A stretch of 12,396 bases of DNA. It comes from Gemmobacter sp. (GTDB lineage: Bacteria > Pseudomonadota > Alphaproteobacteria > Rhodobacterales > Rhodobacteraceae). The notes under the pieces were generated by a model, which did no database searches, was not told the origin of the DNA, and was given only the letters and a program-made list of their open reading frames with translations. The stretch lies in contig DOMY01000135.1 of the NCBI GenBank assembly GCA_003509785.1, positions 55,073 through 67,468 of the forward strand, read 5' to 3'. A program made the translations under genes and the position numbers. The number at the start of each line of letters is the position of its first letter. Within the stretch, counting starts at the first letter, position 1. Positions 6,832 to 12,396 of the stretch are shown piece after piece.

Positions 6832-8102
6832 TGCGACATCATCCTTTTCCACATCTTGTAGGCGGCGCGCATCCCTGTTTCCGCGCTGACATGGCCACGC
6901 GGGCCAAGGGCGCCGGGCACTTCGTCGACGATGCCACGGTTGACCAGGATCGGCAGGGTTTCGCCGCCCTTGGTGCCGCGCTGCACCCGCTCCCAGACCT
7001 CGGCATCATCCGGGCTGCCAAAGCCCATCGGCCCCTGGAAATGTTCGTGCAGGCGCAGGCGCATCTGGTTGGCCGCCGCCGGGCCGCCATCCATGCCGAT
7101 GGCGATGTGGCGGATATCGGTCTTTTCCACCGAAACCGGGGTCAGCACGCGGAAGAAGGCCAGGCTGAACGACACATTCGGGAAGAGGTTAAGGTTGAAC
7201 CCGGCGCCGCCCACGGCACGGACAATCTTCTTGACCTGATCTTCGGGATATCCCTCGTCGCGCAGCTCTTGCGCCAGTTCGGTGAACCGTTCCGGGATCG
7301 GGGCATCAAGGTTTTCGTCTAGGTCGATCAGTTCGGGGATCATCGCCATCACGGAATGGCCATTGCCCAGATCCTCGACAAAGCCCTTGCCGGTTTCCAG
7401 AAAGCGAAAGATCTCTTCGGTTTCGCCATCCAGCGACTGCATGAAGCTCTTGTGCACCACGGGGAAGTGATAGGCGTCGGTGGTGTTTTCCAGCTGCACC
7501 TTCCAGTTCATCGGCACGCTGAACTGATGTTCGCCCAACACCTTTACCGGGAAGCCGCCGCCCTGCTTCATGAACAGGTCGATATAGCGGCACACTTCCG
7601 GCCCCAGAAAATCGACCAGCGGCTCGGCGTCTTCGTTGAAGGTGGCAAAGACCATGCCCTGATAGCTTTCGGTGCGCAGCCGTTGCAGCCCGTGCTGTTC
7701 CTTGTTGAAATCATCGCCATATTGTTCGGGATAGGGCAGGGCGCGCAGGCTGCCATCCAGCCCATAGCCCCAGCCGTGATAAGGGCACTGGAACGAGCTG
7801 GTCTTGCCCTTCTTCACTTCGCAGACCGTCGCCGCGCGGTGGCGGCAGCGGTTGAGCATGACATGGATCACGCCCTTGCGGTCACGCACCACGATCACCG
7901 GCTCCAGCCCGACATGCGACAGCTTGAAGCTGCCCTTTTCGGGAAATTCGCTGTCATGGGCCACCCAGACCCAGGTGTTGCGGAAGATCTTGTCCATCTC
8001 GAGCTTGAACAGCTCGGGGTCTTCATACATCGAGGTGGCAACCTTGGCGTCCGGTGAATAGAGGGCGTCAAGATCGCTGAATTTCGGCATGTCGAGCGAC
8101 AT
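6828..8102 (-). CDS. iacC: IacC, Rieske 2Fe-2S dioxygenase alpha (large) subunit
   Basis: A 424-residue catalytic subunit of a ring-hydroxylating oxygenase. The N-terminal Rieske domain binds 2Fe-2S through C86-x-H88-x17-C106-x2-H109 (NRCRHRAATVC ... QCPYHGWGY). The C-terminal domain has the mononuclear iron site in ENTTDAYHFPVVH: H212 and H217 as ligands and D209 as the electron-transfer bridge, with the third ligand, an Asp, probably in GFGSPDDAEVWERVQ. A strong AAAGGAA ribosome binding site precedes the ATG at 8102. In the iac pathway this oxygenase, with IacD and reductase IacF, is proposed to attack a dioxindole-acetate-type intermediate on the way to catechol. The family is certain; the substrate rests on cluster context. 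Confidence 0.93.
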   Translation of the reverse strand: MSLDMPKFSDLDALYSPDAKVATSMYEDPELFKLEMDKIFRNTWVWVAHDSEFPEKGSFKLSHVGLEPVIVVRDRKGVIHVMLNRCRHRAATVCEVKKGKTSSFQCPYHGWGYGLDGSLRALPYPEQYGDDFNKEQHGLQRLRTESYQGMVFATFNEDAEPLVDFLGPEVCRYIDLFMKQGGGFPVKVLGEHQFSVPMNWKVQLENTTDAYHFPVVHKSFMQSLDGETEEIFRFLETGKGFVEDLGNGHSVMAMIPELIDLDENLDAPIPERFTELAQELRDEGYPEDQVKKIVRAVGGAGFNLNLFPNVSFSLAFFRVLTPVSVEKTDIRHIAIGMDGGPAAANQMRLRLHEHFQGPMGFGSPDDAEVWERVQRGTKGGETLPILVNRGIVDEVPGALGPRGHVSAETGMRAAYKMWKRMMSQ

Positions 8103-8114
8103 ATCAGCGTTCCT

Positions 8115-8477
8115 TTACAGTGCAGGGATGGTGAGCGCGCGGCCCATCCGGGCCTCGACGCGCATGTATTTCCAGAGGCGGTGATCCTGATCATCCACCA
8201 CGATGGTGCGCAGCAGGTTGCAGGCGGCGATCACGGCCTGACGGTCGGTGAAATCGGCCAGAATATACCAGGTGGCCGGCGTGCCGGTGGACATGCCCAC
8301 CATGGTCTGGTCATCATCCAGCGTGCCGACGATGCTGGTGCCCGGCACTTTGGCGATGCCTGACATCAGGGCCTGCGTCGCCTGCCAGACCGGGCCGATC
8401 TGGCCGAAGGGCAGATCGAAAAAGGCGGGCTGCATGGAAAAGCACAAAAGCGTGCGGATCGGGGTCGGTTCGGACAT
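8115..8477 (-). CDS. iacB: IacB, small conserved protein of unknown function
   Basis: A 120-residue soluble protein with no catalytic motif that I recognise. It is assigned as IacB by its size and its position between iacA and iacC, where iac clusters carry a small gene of unknown function. By eye the chain could fold as strand (IRTLLCFSM), helix (FGQIGPVWQATQALMSGI), strand (TSIVGTLDD), strand (TWYILADFT), helix (QAVIAACNLLRTIV), strand (KYMRVEARMG): a beta-alpha-beta-beta-alpha-beta order like a ferredoxin-like or dimeric alpha/beta-barrel fold. The start at 8477 has an AGAGG site about 8 bases upstream; the open frame continues upstream into iacA, but that extension is an overlap artefact. 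It lies 23 bases after iacA and 12 before iacC. A role as accessory or intermediate-handling protein is only a guess. Confidence 0.78.
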   Translation of the reverse strand: MSEPTPIRTLLCFSMQPAFFDLPFGQIGPVWQATQALMSGIAKVPGTSIVGTLDDDQTMVGMSTGTPATWYILADFTDRQAVIAACNLLRTIVVDDQDHRLWKYMRVEARMGRALTIPAL

Positions 8478-8500
8478 GATGTGCCTCTTGTCTGGGGAAA

Positions 8501-9640
8501 TCACGGATAGCCGGGCGGGGTGGCCTGGCCGAACAGGGCGGCGCCTGCCGCCTGCCAGCTGCCTGCGCCGATGAAGGCGTGCTGCGCCACGCAGGCGGCG
8601 TCGATCATGTTGCGGCCCAGGATATGGCCGGTGGCCATGGCCTCTGATCCGCCCAGAACAAAGGCCAGCCGCGCGGCCTCTGCCGCATCCTGCGCGGCTT
8701 TCGAGGCGGTATGGCGCAGCCGGATATGGGTTGCCGGGTCCACCGCGCCCTGGGTCTGCATCTGGTGCCAAGCCTCGTCGATGGCATCATAAAATGCGGC
8801 GCGGGCGCCCATCAGCAGGCCTTCCGCGCGGGCCAGATCAATCTGCACATAGGCGCGGGCCGCCGGACTGGGTGCCCCGGTCACAGAGGCCCGCGCCATG
8901 GCATCCTGTCGCAGCCAATCCAGTGCAGCGCGGGCGGCACCAAGGCCGACCACGGCCAGCACCTGCGCGGCCAGCGCCATCGCGGGATAGCGGAAGATTG
9001 CATCCTCCAGCTGTGGCTTGCCGCCCCGGATGAAGGTCCAGTCTTCCGGCACCACAACGCCCTCTGCCACGATGTCATGGCTTCCCGTGGCGCGCAGGCC
9101 TACCGTGTCCCAGGTTTCGTCCACCATCACGCTGGCGCGCGGCATCACTGCCGTGCGCGGCAGCGGGGTGGCCTCGCCCTCGATGCGGATGCCCGCGCCC
9201 ACGATTGATGCCCCCATCACCCCCGACCCCCAGGGCCAGCGGCCCCGCACCTCCAGCCCGCCGGGCACCCGGCGCGCGGGCTGCGGTGGGAACATCGCGC
9301 CGGCAAAGACGGTGTCGGGGTCGGCGCCATAGATTGCCGCATAGGTTTCGGGCGGCAGCGCCGCCAGATAGGTGGCCGAGACACCAAAACTCGCCACCCA
9401 GCCGGCCGAGGCATCGGCCGAGGCGATCTCTTCGATCAGGCGGCAGAATTCGGCCGGGGAGTGTGCATCGCCGCCAAAACGTTCCGGCACGAATGCGCGA
9501 TAGACGCCAACGGCCTGAAACTGGCGCACGATGTCCTGCGGAATATGGCGCAGGGTCTGAAATTCGGCCCGGCGGGCGCAGATTTCTGCCTTGAGTGCAT
9601 CCAGCATCTGGGGCTTCGGCTGGGGTGTGTGGGAGTTCAT
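8501..9640 (-). CDS. iacA: IacA, acyl-CoA dehydrogenase-like flavin-dependent monooxygenase
   Basis: A 379-residue flavoprotein with the acyl-CoA dehydrogenase fold, of the branch that includes two-component monooxygenases such as HsaA and DszC-like enzymes. The N-terminal helical region has VYRAFVPERFGGDAHSPAEFCRLIEEIASADASAGWVASF; the middle barrel has VRGRWPWGSGVMGASIVGAG and DTVGLRATGSHDIVAEGVVVPED; the C-terminal helical domain ends with AFVLGGSEAMATGHILGRNMIDA. In known iac systems IacA oxidises the indole ring of IAA at the first step, using reduced flavin, which IacG would supply. The ATG at 9640 lies 4 bases after the iacH stop, with AAGGA inside the end of iacH as ribosome binding site, so the two genes are coupled. 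Confidence 0.88.
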   Translation of the reverse strand: MNSHTPQPKPQMLDALKAEICARRAEFQTLRHIPQDIVRQFQAVGVYRAFVPERFGGDAHSPAEFCRLIEEIASADASAGWVASFGVSATYLAALPPETYAAIYGADPDTVFAGAMFPPQPARRVPGGLEVRGRWPWGSGVMGASIVGAGIRIEGEATPLPRTAVMPRASVMVDETWDTVGLRATGSHDIVAEGVVVPEDWTFIRGGKPQLEDAIFRYPAMALAAQVLAVVGLGAARAALDWLRQDAMARASVTGAPSPAARAYVQIDLARAEGLLMGARAAFYDAIDEAWHQMQTQGAVDPATHIRLRHTASKAAQDAAEAARLAFVLGGSEAMATGHILGRNMIDAACVAQHAFIGAGSWQAAGAALFGQATPPGYP

Positions 9641-9644
9641 CTCG

Positions 9645-10844
9645 TCAGTCCTTGGCCTGAAGATTTCTGGGGCCTGAAGATTCAGGGATCTGGAAATTCG
9701 GAACGGTCTCGCAGAACCAGCGGGCTATGGCGCAAAGCTGCGCATCGGCGCCGGGGCGGCCAATGATCTGCAGGCCCGATGGCAGCCCGTCGCGGGTCAG
9801 CGTGGGCAGAACGATGGCCGGATGACCGGACAGGTTGAACGGGCGCAGATAGCGGGTCAACGGCAGAACTTTCGCCGGGTCTGCCGCCTCTGACAGCAGC
9901 GGTGGCACGGTTGGCAGGGCCGGGGTCAGAATGGCATCATATTGGCCAAGCAGCCCGTCCACCTCAGTGGTAAAGCTGTGCCGAATGCCTTCTGCCCATG
10001 CCAGATCTGTATCCGGAATGAGCATCGCAGCCGCCAGTCGGCTGCGGATATCCGTCCCCAGCGGTGCTGCACTGGCCAGCAGATGGCCAAAGGCCCCGGC
10101 GGTTTCGCGGCCAATCACGATCATCCCGGCGCGGAAGGCATCATCCAGCAGTGGCAGGTCGACATAGGGCATCTCATATCCCTGCGCCATGATCGGCAGG
10201 ATCAGACTGTCGCCCACATCGCGGTCAAAGCTGGTGCGCAGCCGGGCCAGTCGCGGCGCATGGGTCAGGGTTTCGGGCCTGAATTCCCGGTCAAGCGCCT
10301 GCATCGCCCGCTCGATCATCGCAACGCTGCGGGCGAATGGGCCGATGCAATCCAGCGAGCTGTCGGCCGGATGGGCGCCACGGCGTCCGATGCGGCCAAA
10401 GCTGGGTTTGAAGCCGATGATCCCGCAGCAGATCGCCGGTTGCCGGATCGACCCGCCCGTATCGGTGCCAATGGCAAAATCGGCCTCACCCGCAGCCACC
10501 GCCACTGCCGAACCCGAGGAAGAGCCGCCCGGGATGCGATCCGGCCAGCGCGGGTTGACCGGCGTTCCGCCATGGGCATTCACCCCGGTCATGCCATAGG
10601 CCAGCTCGTGCATCCGCGTCTTGCCGACAATCCTGCAACCGGCCTGCAGCAGCCGTTCCACGGCATCGGCATGGGCAAGGGCGGGCGTTGCACCGGCAAA
10701 TGCGGCCGAACCACAGCGCGTGGGATATCCTGCGATATCAAGGCAATCCTTCACCGCAACGCGGGGCGCATCGGCGGGGCAATCTGGCGCGGCGATCGAC
10801 AAGCCGAGGTCGATCCCCGGGATGGTGGGGGCTGAGTGGCTCAT
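9645..10844 (-). CDS. iacH: IacH, amidase-signature family hydrolase
   Basis: A 399-residue amidase-signature enzyme with an apparently complete Ser-cisSer-Lys triad: K32 (VKD), S108 at the start of the SSS run in IPGGSSSGSAVAVAAG, and nucleophile S132 in GTDTGGSIRQPA; the 24-residue spacing between the two serines is the family norm. C-terminal family features are YDAILTPALPTVPP and LSGHPAIVLPTLTRDGLPSGLQIIG. In iac clusters the amidase gene is iacH and is thought to cleave a lactam or amide formed after ring oxidation. Here it is the first gene of the operon, 4 bases before iacA. The start at 10844 has only a modest AGAAG site. The last codons overlap an imperfect 17-bp tandem duplication, so the tail may differ from that of homologues. 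Confidence 0.87.
   Translation of the reverse strand: MSHSAPTIPGIDLGLSIAAPDCPADAPRVAVKDCLDIAGYPTRCGSAAFAGATPALAHADAVERLLQAGCRIVGKTRMHELAYGMTGVNAHGGTPVNPRWPDRIPGGSSSGSAVAVAAGEADFAIGTDTGGSIRQPAICCGIIGFKPSFGRIGRRGAHPADSSLDCIGPFARSVAMIERAMQALDREFRPETLTHAPRLARLRTSFDRDVGDSLILPIMAQGYEMPYVDLPLLDDAFRAGMIVIGRETAGAFGHLLASAAPLGTDIRSRLAAAMLIPDTDLAWAEGIRHSFTTEVDGLLGQYDAILTPALPTVPPLLSEAADPAKVLPLTRYLRPFNLSGHPAIVLPTLTRDGLPSGLQIIGRPGADAQLCAIARWFCETVPNFQIPESSGPRNLQAKD
9654..9687. repeat. Imperfect 17-bp tandem duplication at the 3' end of iacH
   Basis: GGCCTGAAGATTTCTGG (9654-9670) is followed directly by GGCCTGAAGATTCAGGG (9671-9687), 14 of 17 bases identical with the first 12 exact. Seventeen is not a multiple of three, so a duplication here would have shifted the reading frame of the last dozen codons of iacH. 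Confidence 0.6.
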
Positions 10845-10863
10845 GCTGGCTTCTGTGCTGTGT

Positions 10864-10879
10864 CAGGCCGGTTGGCCTG
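10864..10879. repeat. Hairpin copy 1, CAGGCC-GGTT-GGCCTG
   Basis: A perfect 6-bp inverted repeat with a 4-base loop, ending 19 bases upstream of the iacH start codon. In the iacH mRNA it would form a small GC-rich stem immediately before the ribosome binding site. It shares its 12-base core GGCCGGTTGGCC with the second hairpin at 10986-11004. Confidence 0.6.
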
Positions 10880-10886
10880 CTCCCTG

Positions 10887-10895
10887 TTACGTGAA
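10887..10895 (+). repeat. Motif TTACGTGAA, copy 1 of an inverted pair
   Basis: TTACGTGAA on the plus strand; its reverse complement occurs at 11059-11067. This copy lies within a direct repeat of GTTAC (10886-10890 and 10897-10901) spaced 11 bp, one helical turn, and touches the candidate -10 element of iacH. It is a possible operator; the protein is unknown. Confidence 0.4.
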
Positions 10896-10922
10896 AGTTA
10901 CTGTAAATTTGATATCGGTCAA
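10895..10922 (-). promoter_or_regulatory. Candidate iacH operon promoter
   Basis: On the minus strand, TTGACC (10922-10917) matches five of six bases of the -35 consensus and is followed after 16 bases by TAACTT (10900-10895), a poor -10 element. A weak -10 would fit a promoter that needs an activator or is tightly controlled. The leader to the iacH start would be about 45 bases and would include hairpin copy 1. Pattern matching only. Confidence 0.25.
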
Positions 10923-10985
10923 CATGATTCGATGAAGATTGCAAATAAGTTTCATATTATCAGATAGATAGCGCGCAAGCAGACG

Positions 10986-11004
10986 CAGGGGCCGGTTGGC
11001 CCTG
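10986..11004. repeat. Hairpin copy 2, CAGGGGCC-GGTT-GGCCCTG
   Basis: A 7-bp inverted repeat with one extra G in the left arm and the loop GGTT. It has the same GGCCGGTTGGCC core and the same orientation as the hairpin at 10864-10879, from which it is offset by 124 bp between core starts. It is not followed by a T-run on either strand, so it does not look like a terminator. Confidence 0.55.
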
Positions 11005-11041
11005 TTCACGCAGTTCAGATTGTGGGTCCGTTCCATCCCAG

Positions 11042-11070
11042 TGGTGATTTGATGAAACTTCACGTAATAT
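11042..11070 (+). promoter_or_regulatory. Weak candidate iacI promoter
   Basis: TGGTGA (11042-11047) and TAATAT (11065-11070) are 17 bases apart. The -35 match is poor and the leader to iacI would be over 200 bases. The second copy of the 9-bp motif overlaps this -10 element, mirroring the arrangement at the iacH side. Low confidence. Confidence 0.2.
11059..11067 (-). repeat. Motif TTACGTGAA, copy 2 of an inverted pair
   Basis: TTCACGTAA on the plus strand, the exact reverse complement of 10887-10895. The two copies face opposite directions, as do the two flanking transcripts, which is what paired operators of a divergent regulatory region would look like. Confidence 0.4.
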
Positions 11071-11093
11071 AGCAGGAAAGCAGCATCTGTTTC

Positions 11094-11108
11094 TTGCATT
11101 TGATGCAA
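11094..11108. promoter_or_regulatory. Perfect palindrome TTGCAT-ttg-ATGCAA, candidate MarR-type operator
   Basis: A perfect 6-3-6 inverted repeat. Size and the TTGCA/TGCAA arms resemble operators of MarR-family repressors, and iac clusters are known to be controlled by the MarR-type protein IacR. It lies 187 bases before the iacI start and 250 before iacH. The link to IacR is inference; no marR-type gene is in the window. Confidence 0.4.
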
Positions 11109-11295
11109 AGGTGTTTTCCAGCTGCATCGTTGCGCGCCAGAACAAGGGCTTGGCGTTCGATCATGCCACCTTGGCCATATTGCGTGAATATTACCGCTTG
11201 ACCGCTGCCCCACCACGGTTAGCCTGCAGATGCACTTGGCCTGCCTTCCCCCGTTTGAGGCAAGGCCCTGCCGACCTTCACTGACAGGATAGAAA

Positions 11296-11862
11296 ATGAC
11301 GACAGACGCTGACATTGCGGGCCTGGTCCGCCGTATCGAGGTGCTTGAAGCCGAGGCCGATATTCGCCGCATCCAGGCGCGCTACATGTTTCTCTGCGAT
11401 ACACCGATGCCCGAATATGGCGTGCAGGACGATGCCGAACGCATCCACCTGATCATGGCGCTTTATACAGAAGATGCGGTCTGGGAAGGTGTGGGCGAAT
11501 ATTACAACGGCCAGTTCGGCCGTGCCGTGGGCGCGGATGCCATCCGGCGGCATTTCGAAGGTTTCTGGGGTGGCAAGACCGATCCGGCGCTGATCCTGAA
11601 CTGCCACTACCTGACGTCAGAGCAGATCCATGTCCATGCAGGCGGCACCACGGCGGATGGGCAATGGGTGCATATGCAGCCTTGGTTGTTTTCGGATGGC
11701 AAGGCGCTGCTGCGGTCTTCGCGCCTGAACAACACCTTCCGCAAAGAGCCGGATGGCGTCTGGAAGATCACCCGCACCCGGACAGAGAATGTTTTCGTGG
11801 CCCCGCTGCCTTCCACCTGGGCATCCGATTTCCCATCGAAATCGGTGCTGATGCAGCCCTGA
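11296..11862 (+). CDS. iacI: IacI, SnoaL/NTF2-like protein of the IAA pathway
   Basis: A 188-residue protein of the SnoaL-like (NTF2 cone fold) family. The N-terminal helix AEADIRRIQARYMFLCD, followed by IHLIMALYTEDAVWEGVG (about residues 50-67) and GADAIRRHFEGFW (about 76-88), and the C-terminal strands GVWKITRTRTENVFV are typical of this fold. Members act as hydratases, isomerases or dioxygenase-like accessory enzymes; H103 in NCHYLTSEQIHVHAG may line the pocket. The gene of this family in iac clusters is iacI, whose step is unsettled. The ATG at 11296 has an AGGA site 7 bases upstream. Here it stands alone, divergent from the rest of the operon, and ends at a strong terminator. Confidence 0.8.
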   Translation: MTTDADIAGLVRRIEVLEAEADIRRIQARYMFLCDTPMPEYGVQDDAERIHLIMALYTEDAVWEGVGEYYNGQFGRAVGADAIRRHFEGFWGGKTDPALILNCHYLTSEQIHVHAGGTTADGQWVHMQPWLFSDGKALLRSSRLNNTFRKEPDGVWKITRTRTENVFVAPLPSTWASDFPSKSVLMQP

Positions 11863-11867
11863 ACCAA

Positions 11868-11891
11868 AGGGGGCGGCTCGCGCCGCCCCCT
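11868..11891. terminator. Hairpin terminator between convergent iacI and aldehyde dehydrogenase
   Basis: A 10-bp perfect stem, AGGGGGCGGC (11868-11877) pairing with GCCGCCCCCT (11882-11891) around the loop TCGC, six bases after the iacI stop. The plus-strand tail is short (GTTTCTG); on the minus strand the stem is followed by TTGGTT. It probably serves both convergent transcripts. Confidence 0.72.
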
Positions 11892-11996
11892 GTTTCTGCG
11901 CAAATCTGCGAATGTCGTATGATACCATGCAATCTGACGCACAGCCGGCCTGACGGCCCAGCTTGGGGCCGTGCAGGTTTTGCAGCGCGGCGTCTT

Positions 11997-12396
11997 TCAC
12001 CGATAGGCGATGCAGACCGATTTGCTTTCCAGATAATTGTCCAGCGCGCCGCTGCCATGTTCGCGCCCGATGCCCGATTGCTTGACACCGCCAAACGGCA
12101 TGTTCTGATCGGGGATGTTATGGCTGTTCACCCAGACGGTGCCGGCCTGAATCCTGGGCACATAGCGCATCACCTTGTTGATATCCCGCGTCCAGAGCGA
12201 GGCGCCAAGGCCATAGCGGGTGTCATTGGCCAGCCGCACCGCCTCGTCGGCATCGGCAAAGGGCGTCATGGTGAGCACGGGGCCAAAGACCTCGTCCTGC
12301 ATCAATGCCATGTCCTGCCGCACATCGGTGAACAGCTCGGGCGCCACGTAAAAGCCGGTTTCGGGGGCCGTGCCACAGATCACCGGCTTTGCGCCA
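11997..12396 (-). CDS. Aldehyde dehydrogenase, C-terminal part (phenylacetaldehyde dehydrogenase-like)
   Basis: The last 133 residues of an NAD(P)-dependent aldehyde dehydrogenase; the gene continues off the right edge, so the catalytic Cys and Glu are not visible. Family features present are GFYVAPELF, EVFGPVLTMTPFADADEAVRLANDTRYGLGASLW, QAGTVWVNSHNIPDQNMPFGG and KQSGIGREHG followed by LDNYLESKSV. The WVNSHN...D..MPFGG stretch resembles FeaB-type phenylacetaldehyde dehydrogenases. A plausible role is oxidation of indole-3-acetaldehyde (or another arylacetaldehyde) to the acid that feeds the iac pathway; substrate is inferred from the neighbouring iac genes and the amine oxidase-type gene at the left edge. 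Confidence 0.85.
   Translation of the reverse strand, partial: GAKPVICGTAPETGFYVAPELFTDVRQDMALMQDEVFGPVLTMTPFADADEAVRLANDTRYGLGASLWTRDINKVMRYVPRIQAGTVWVNSHNIPDQNMPFGGVKQSGIGREHGSGALDNYLESKSVCIAYR

Larger units (their letters stand above)
10845..11295. promoter_or_regulatory. Divergent iacH/iacI intergenic control region
   Basis: A 451-bp stretch without a credible gene between the divergently transcribed iacH operon and iacI. It is clearly richer in A+T than its surroundings. Open frames that cross it have no family resemblance. It must hold the promoters of both transcripts, and it contains two related hairpins, a perfect palindrome and a 9-bp motif in inverted copies, each listed separately. 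Its length leaves room for two promoters with separate operators, or for a small RNA or a decayed gene that I cannot recognise. Confidence 0.75.

Noticed and set aside
7356..8057. 233-codon open frame on the plus strand opposite iacC
   Set aside because: Antisense shadow of the Rieske subunit, whose cofactor ligands are all intact on the minus strand.
8478..8771. N-terminal extension of iacB into iacA
   Set aside because: The extension is Arg/Gly/Pro-rich and overlaps iacA in another frame; the start at 8477 has its own ribosome binding site and gives a compact protein.
9942..10835. 297-codon open frame on the plus strand opposite iacH
   Set aside because: Antisense shadow of the amidase, which has its full catalytic triad; no resemblance to a known family.
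10887..11372. 161-codon open frame on the minus strand across the intergenic region and the start of iacI
   Set aside because: No family resemblance, overlaps the start of iacI, and contains the palindromic sites; considered as a relic of a regulator gene but nothing supports that.

Overview
The window is high-GC, densely packed bacterial DNA. Codon choice, tight operon packing and the gene repertoire suggest an alphaproteobacterium, quite possibly Rhodobacterales; this is an impression from style, not from a marker gene. The main content is a nearly complete iac (indole-3-acetic acid, IAA) degradation cluster. It is recognised by the combination and order of families: amidase (iacH), acyl-CoA-dehydrogenase-like flavoprotein (iacA), small protein of unknown function (iacB), Rieske dioxygenase large and small subunits (iacC, iacD), SDR dehydrogenase (iacE), PDR/VanB-type ferredoxin reductase (iacF), flavin reductase (iacG), and a divergently transcribed NTF2/SnoaL-like protein (iacI).

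Layout from left to right. (1) At 1-176 on the minus strand is the N-terminus of an ornithine-cyclodeaminase-like protein of the kind called tyramine oxidase subunit B. It is followed by an AraC-type regulator (359-1414, minus) that diverges from an APC amino acid/amine permease (1534-2988, plus). The permease ends at a clear intrinsic terminator (3045-3070), and a FUSC-type exporter (3082-4125, plus) begins 12 bases after its T-tract. (2) From 10844 down to 4088 on the minus strand runs the operon iacH-A-B-C-D-E-F-G, with spacings of 4, 23 and 12 bases, overlaps of 4, 1 and 4 bases, and a final gap of 13 bases. iacG converges on and overlaps the exporter gene by 38 bp. (3) A 451-bp non-coding regulatory region (10845-11295), visibly richer in A+T than the genes, separates iacH from divergent iacI. 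It carries repeated hairpins, a perfect 6-3-6 palindrome and an inverted pair of a 9-bp motif. (4) iacI (11296-11862, plus) ends at a strong hairpin terminator, and convergent to it is the C-terminal part of an aldehyde dehydrogenase (11997-12396, minus) that runs off the right edge.

Taken together the genes suggest a catabolic funnel. An aromatic amine (tyramine- or tryptamine-like) would be imported by the APC permease and oxidatively deaminated by an amine oxidase system whose B subunit is at the left edge. The resulting arylacetaldehyde would be oxidised by the aldehyde dehydrogenase at the right edge, and IAA would be degraded by the iac enzymes towards catechol. The iac assignment is firm at family and order level; the link between the amine module and the iac module is inference. 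The usual iac regulator (a MarR-type iacR) and catechol-cleavage genes are not in this window. No RNA genes, mobile elements or CRISPR arrays were seen.
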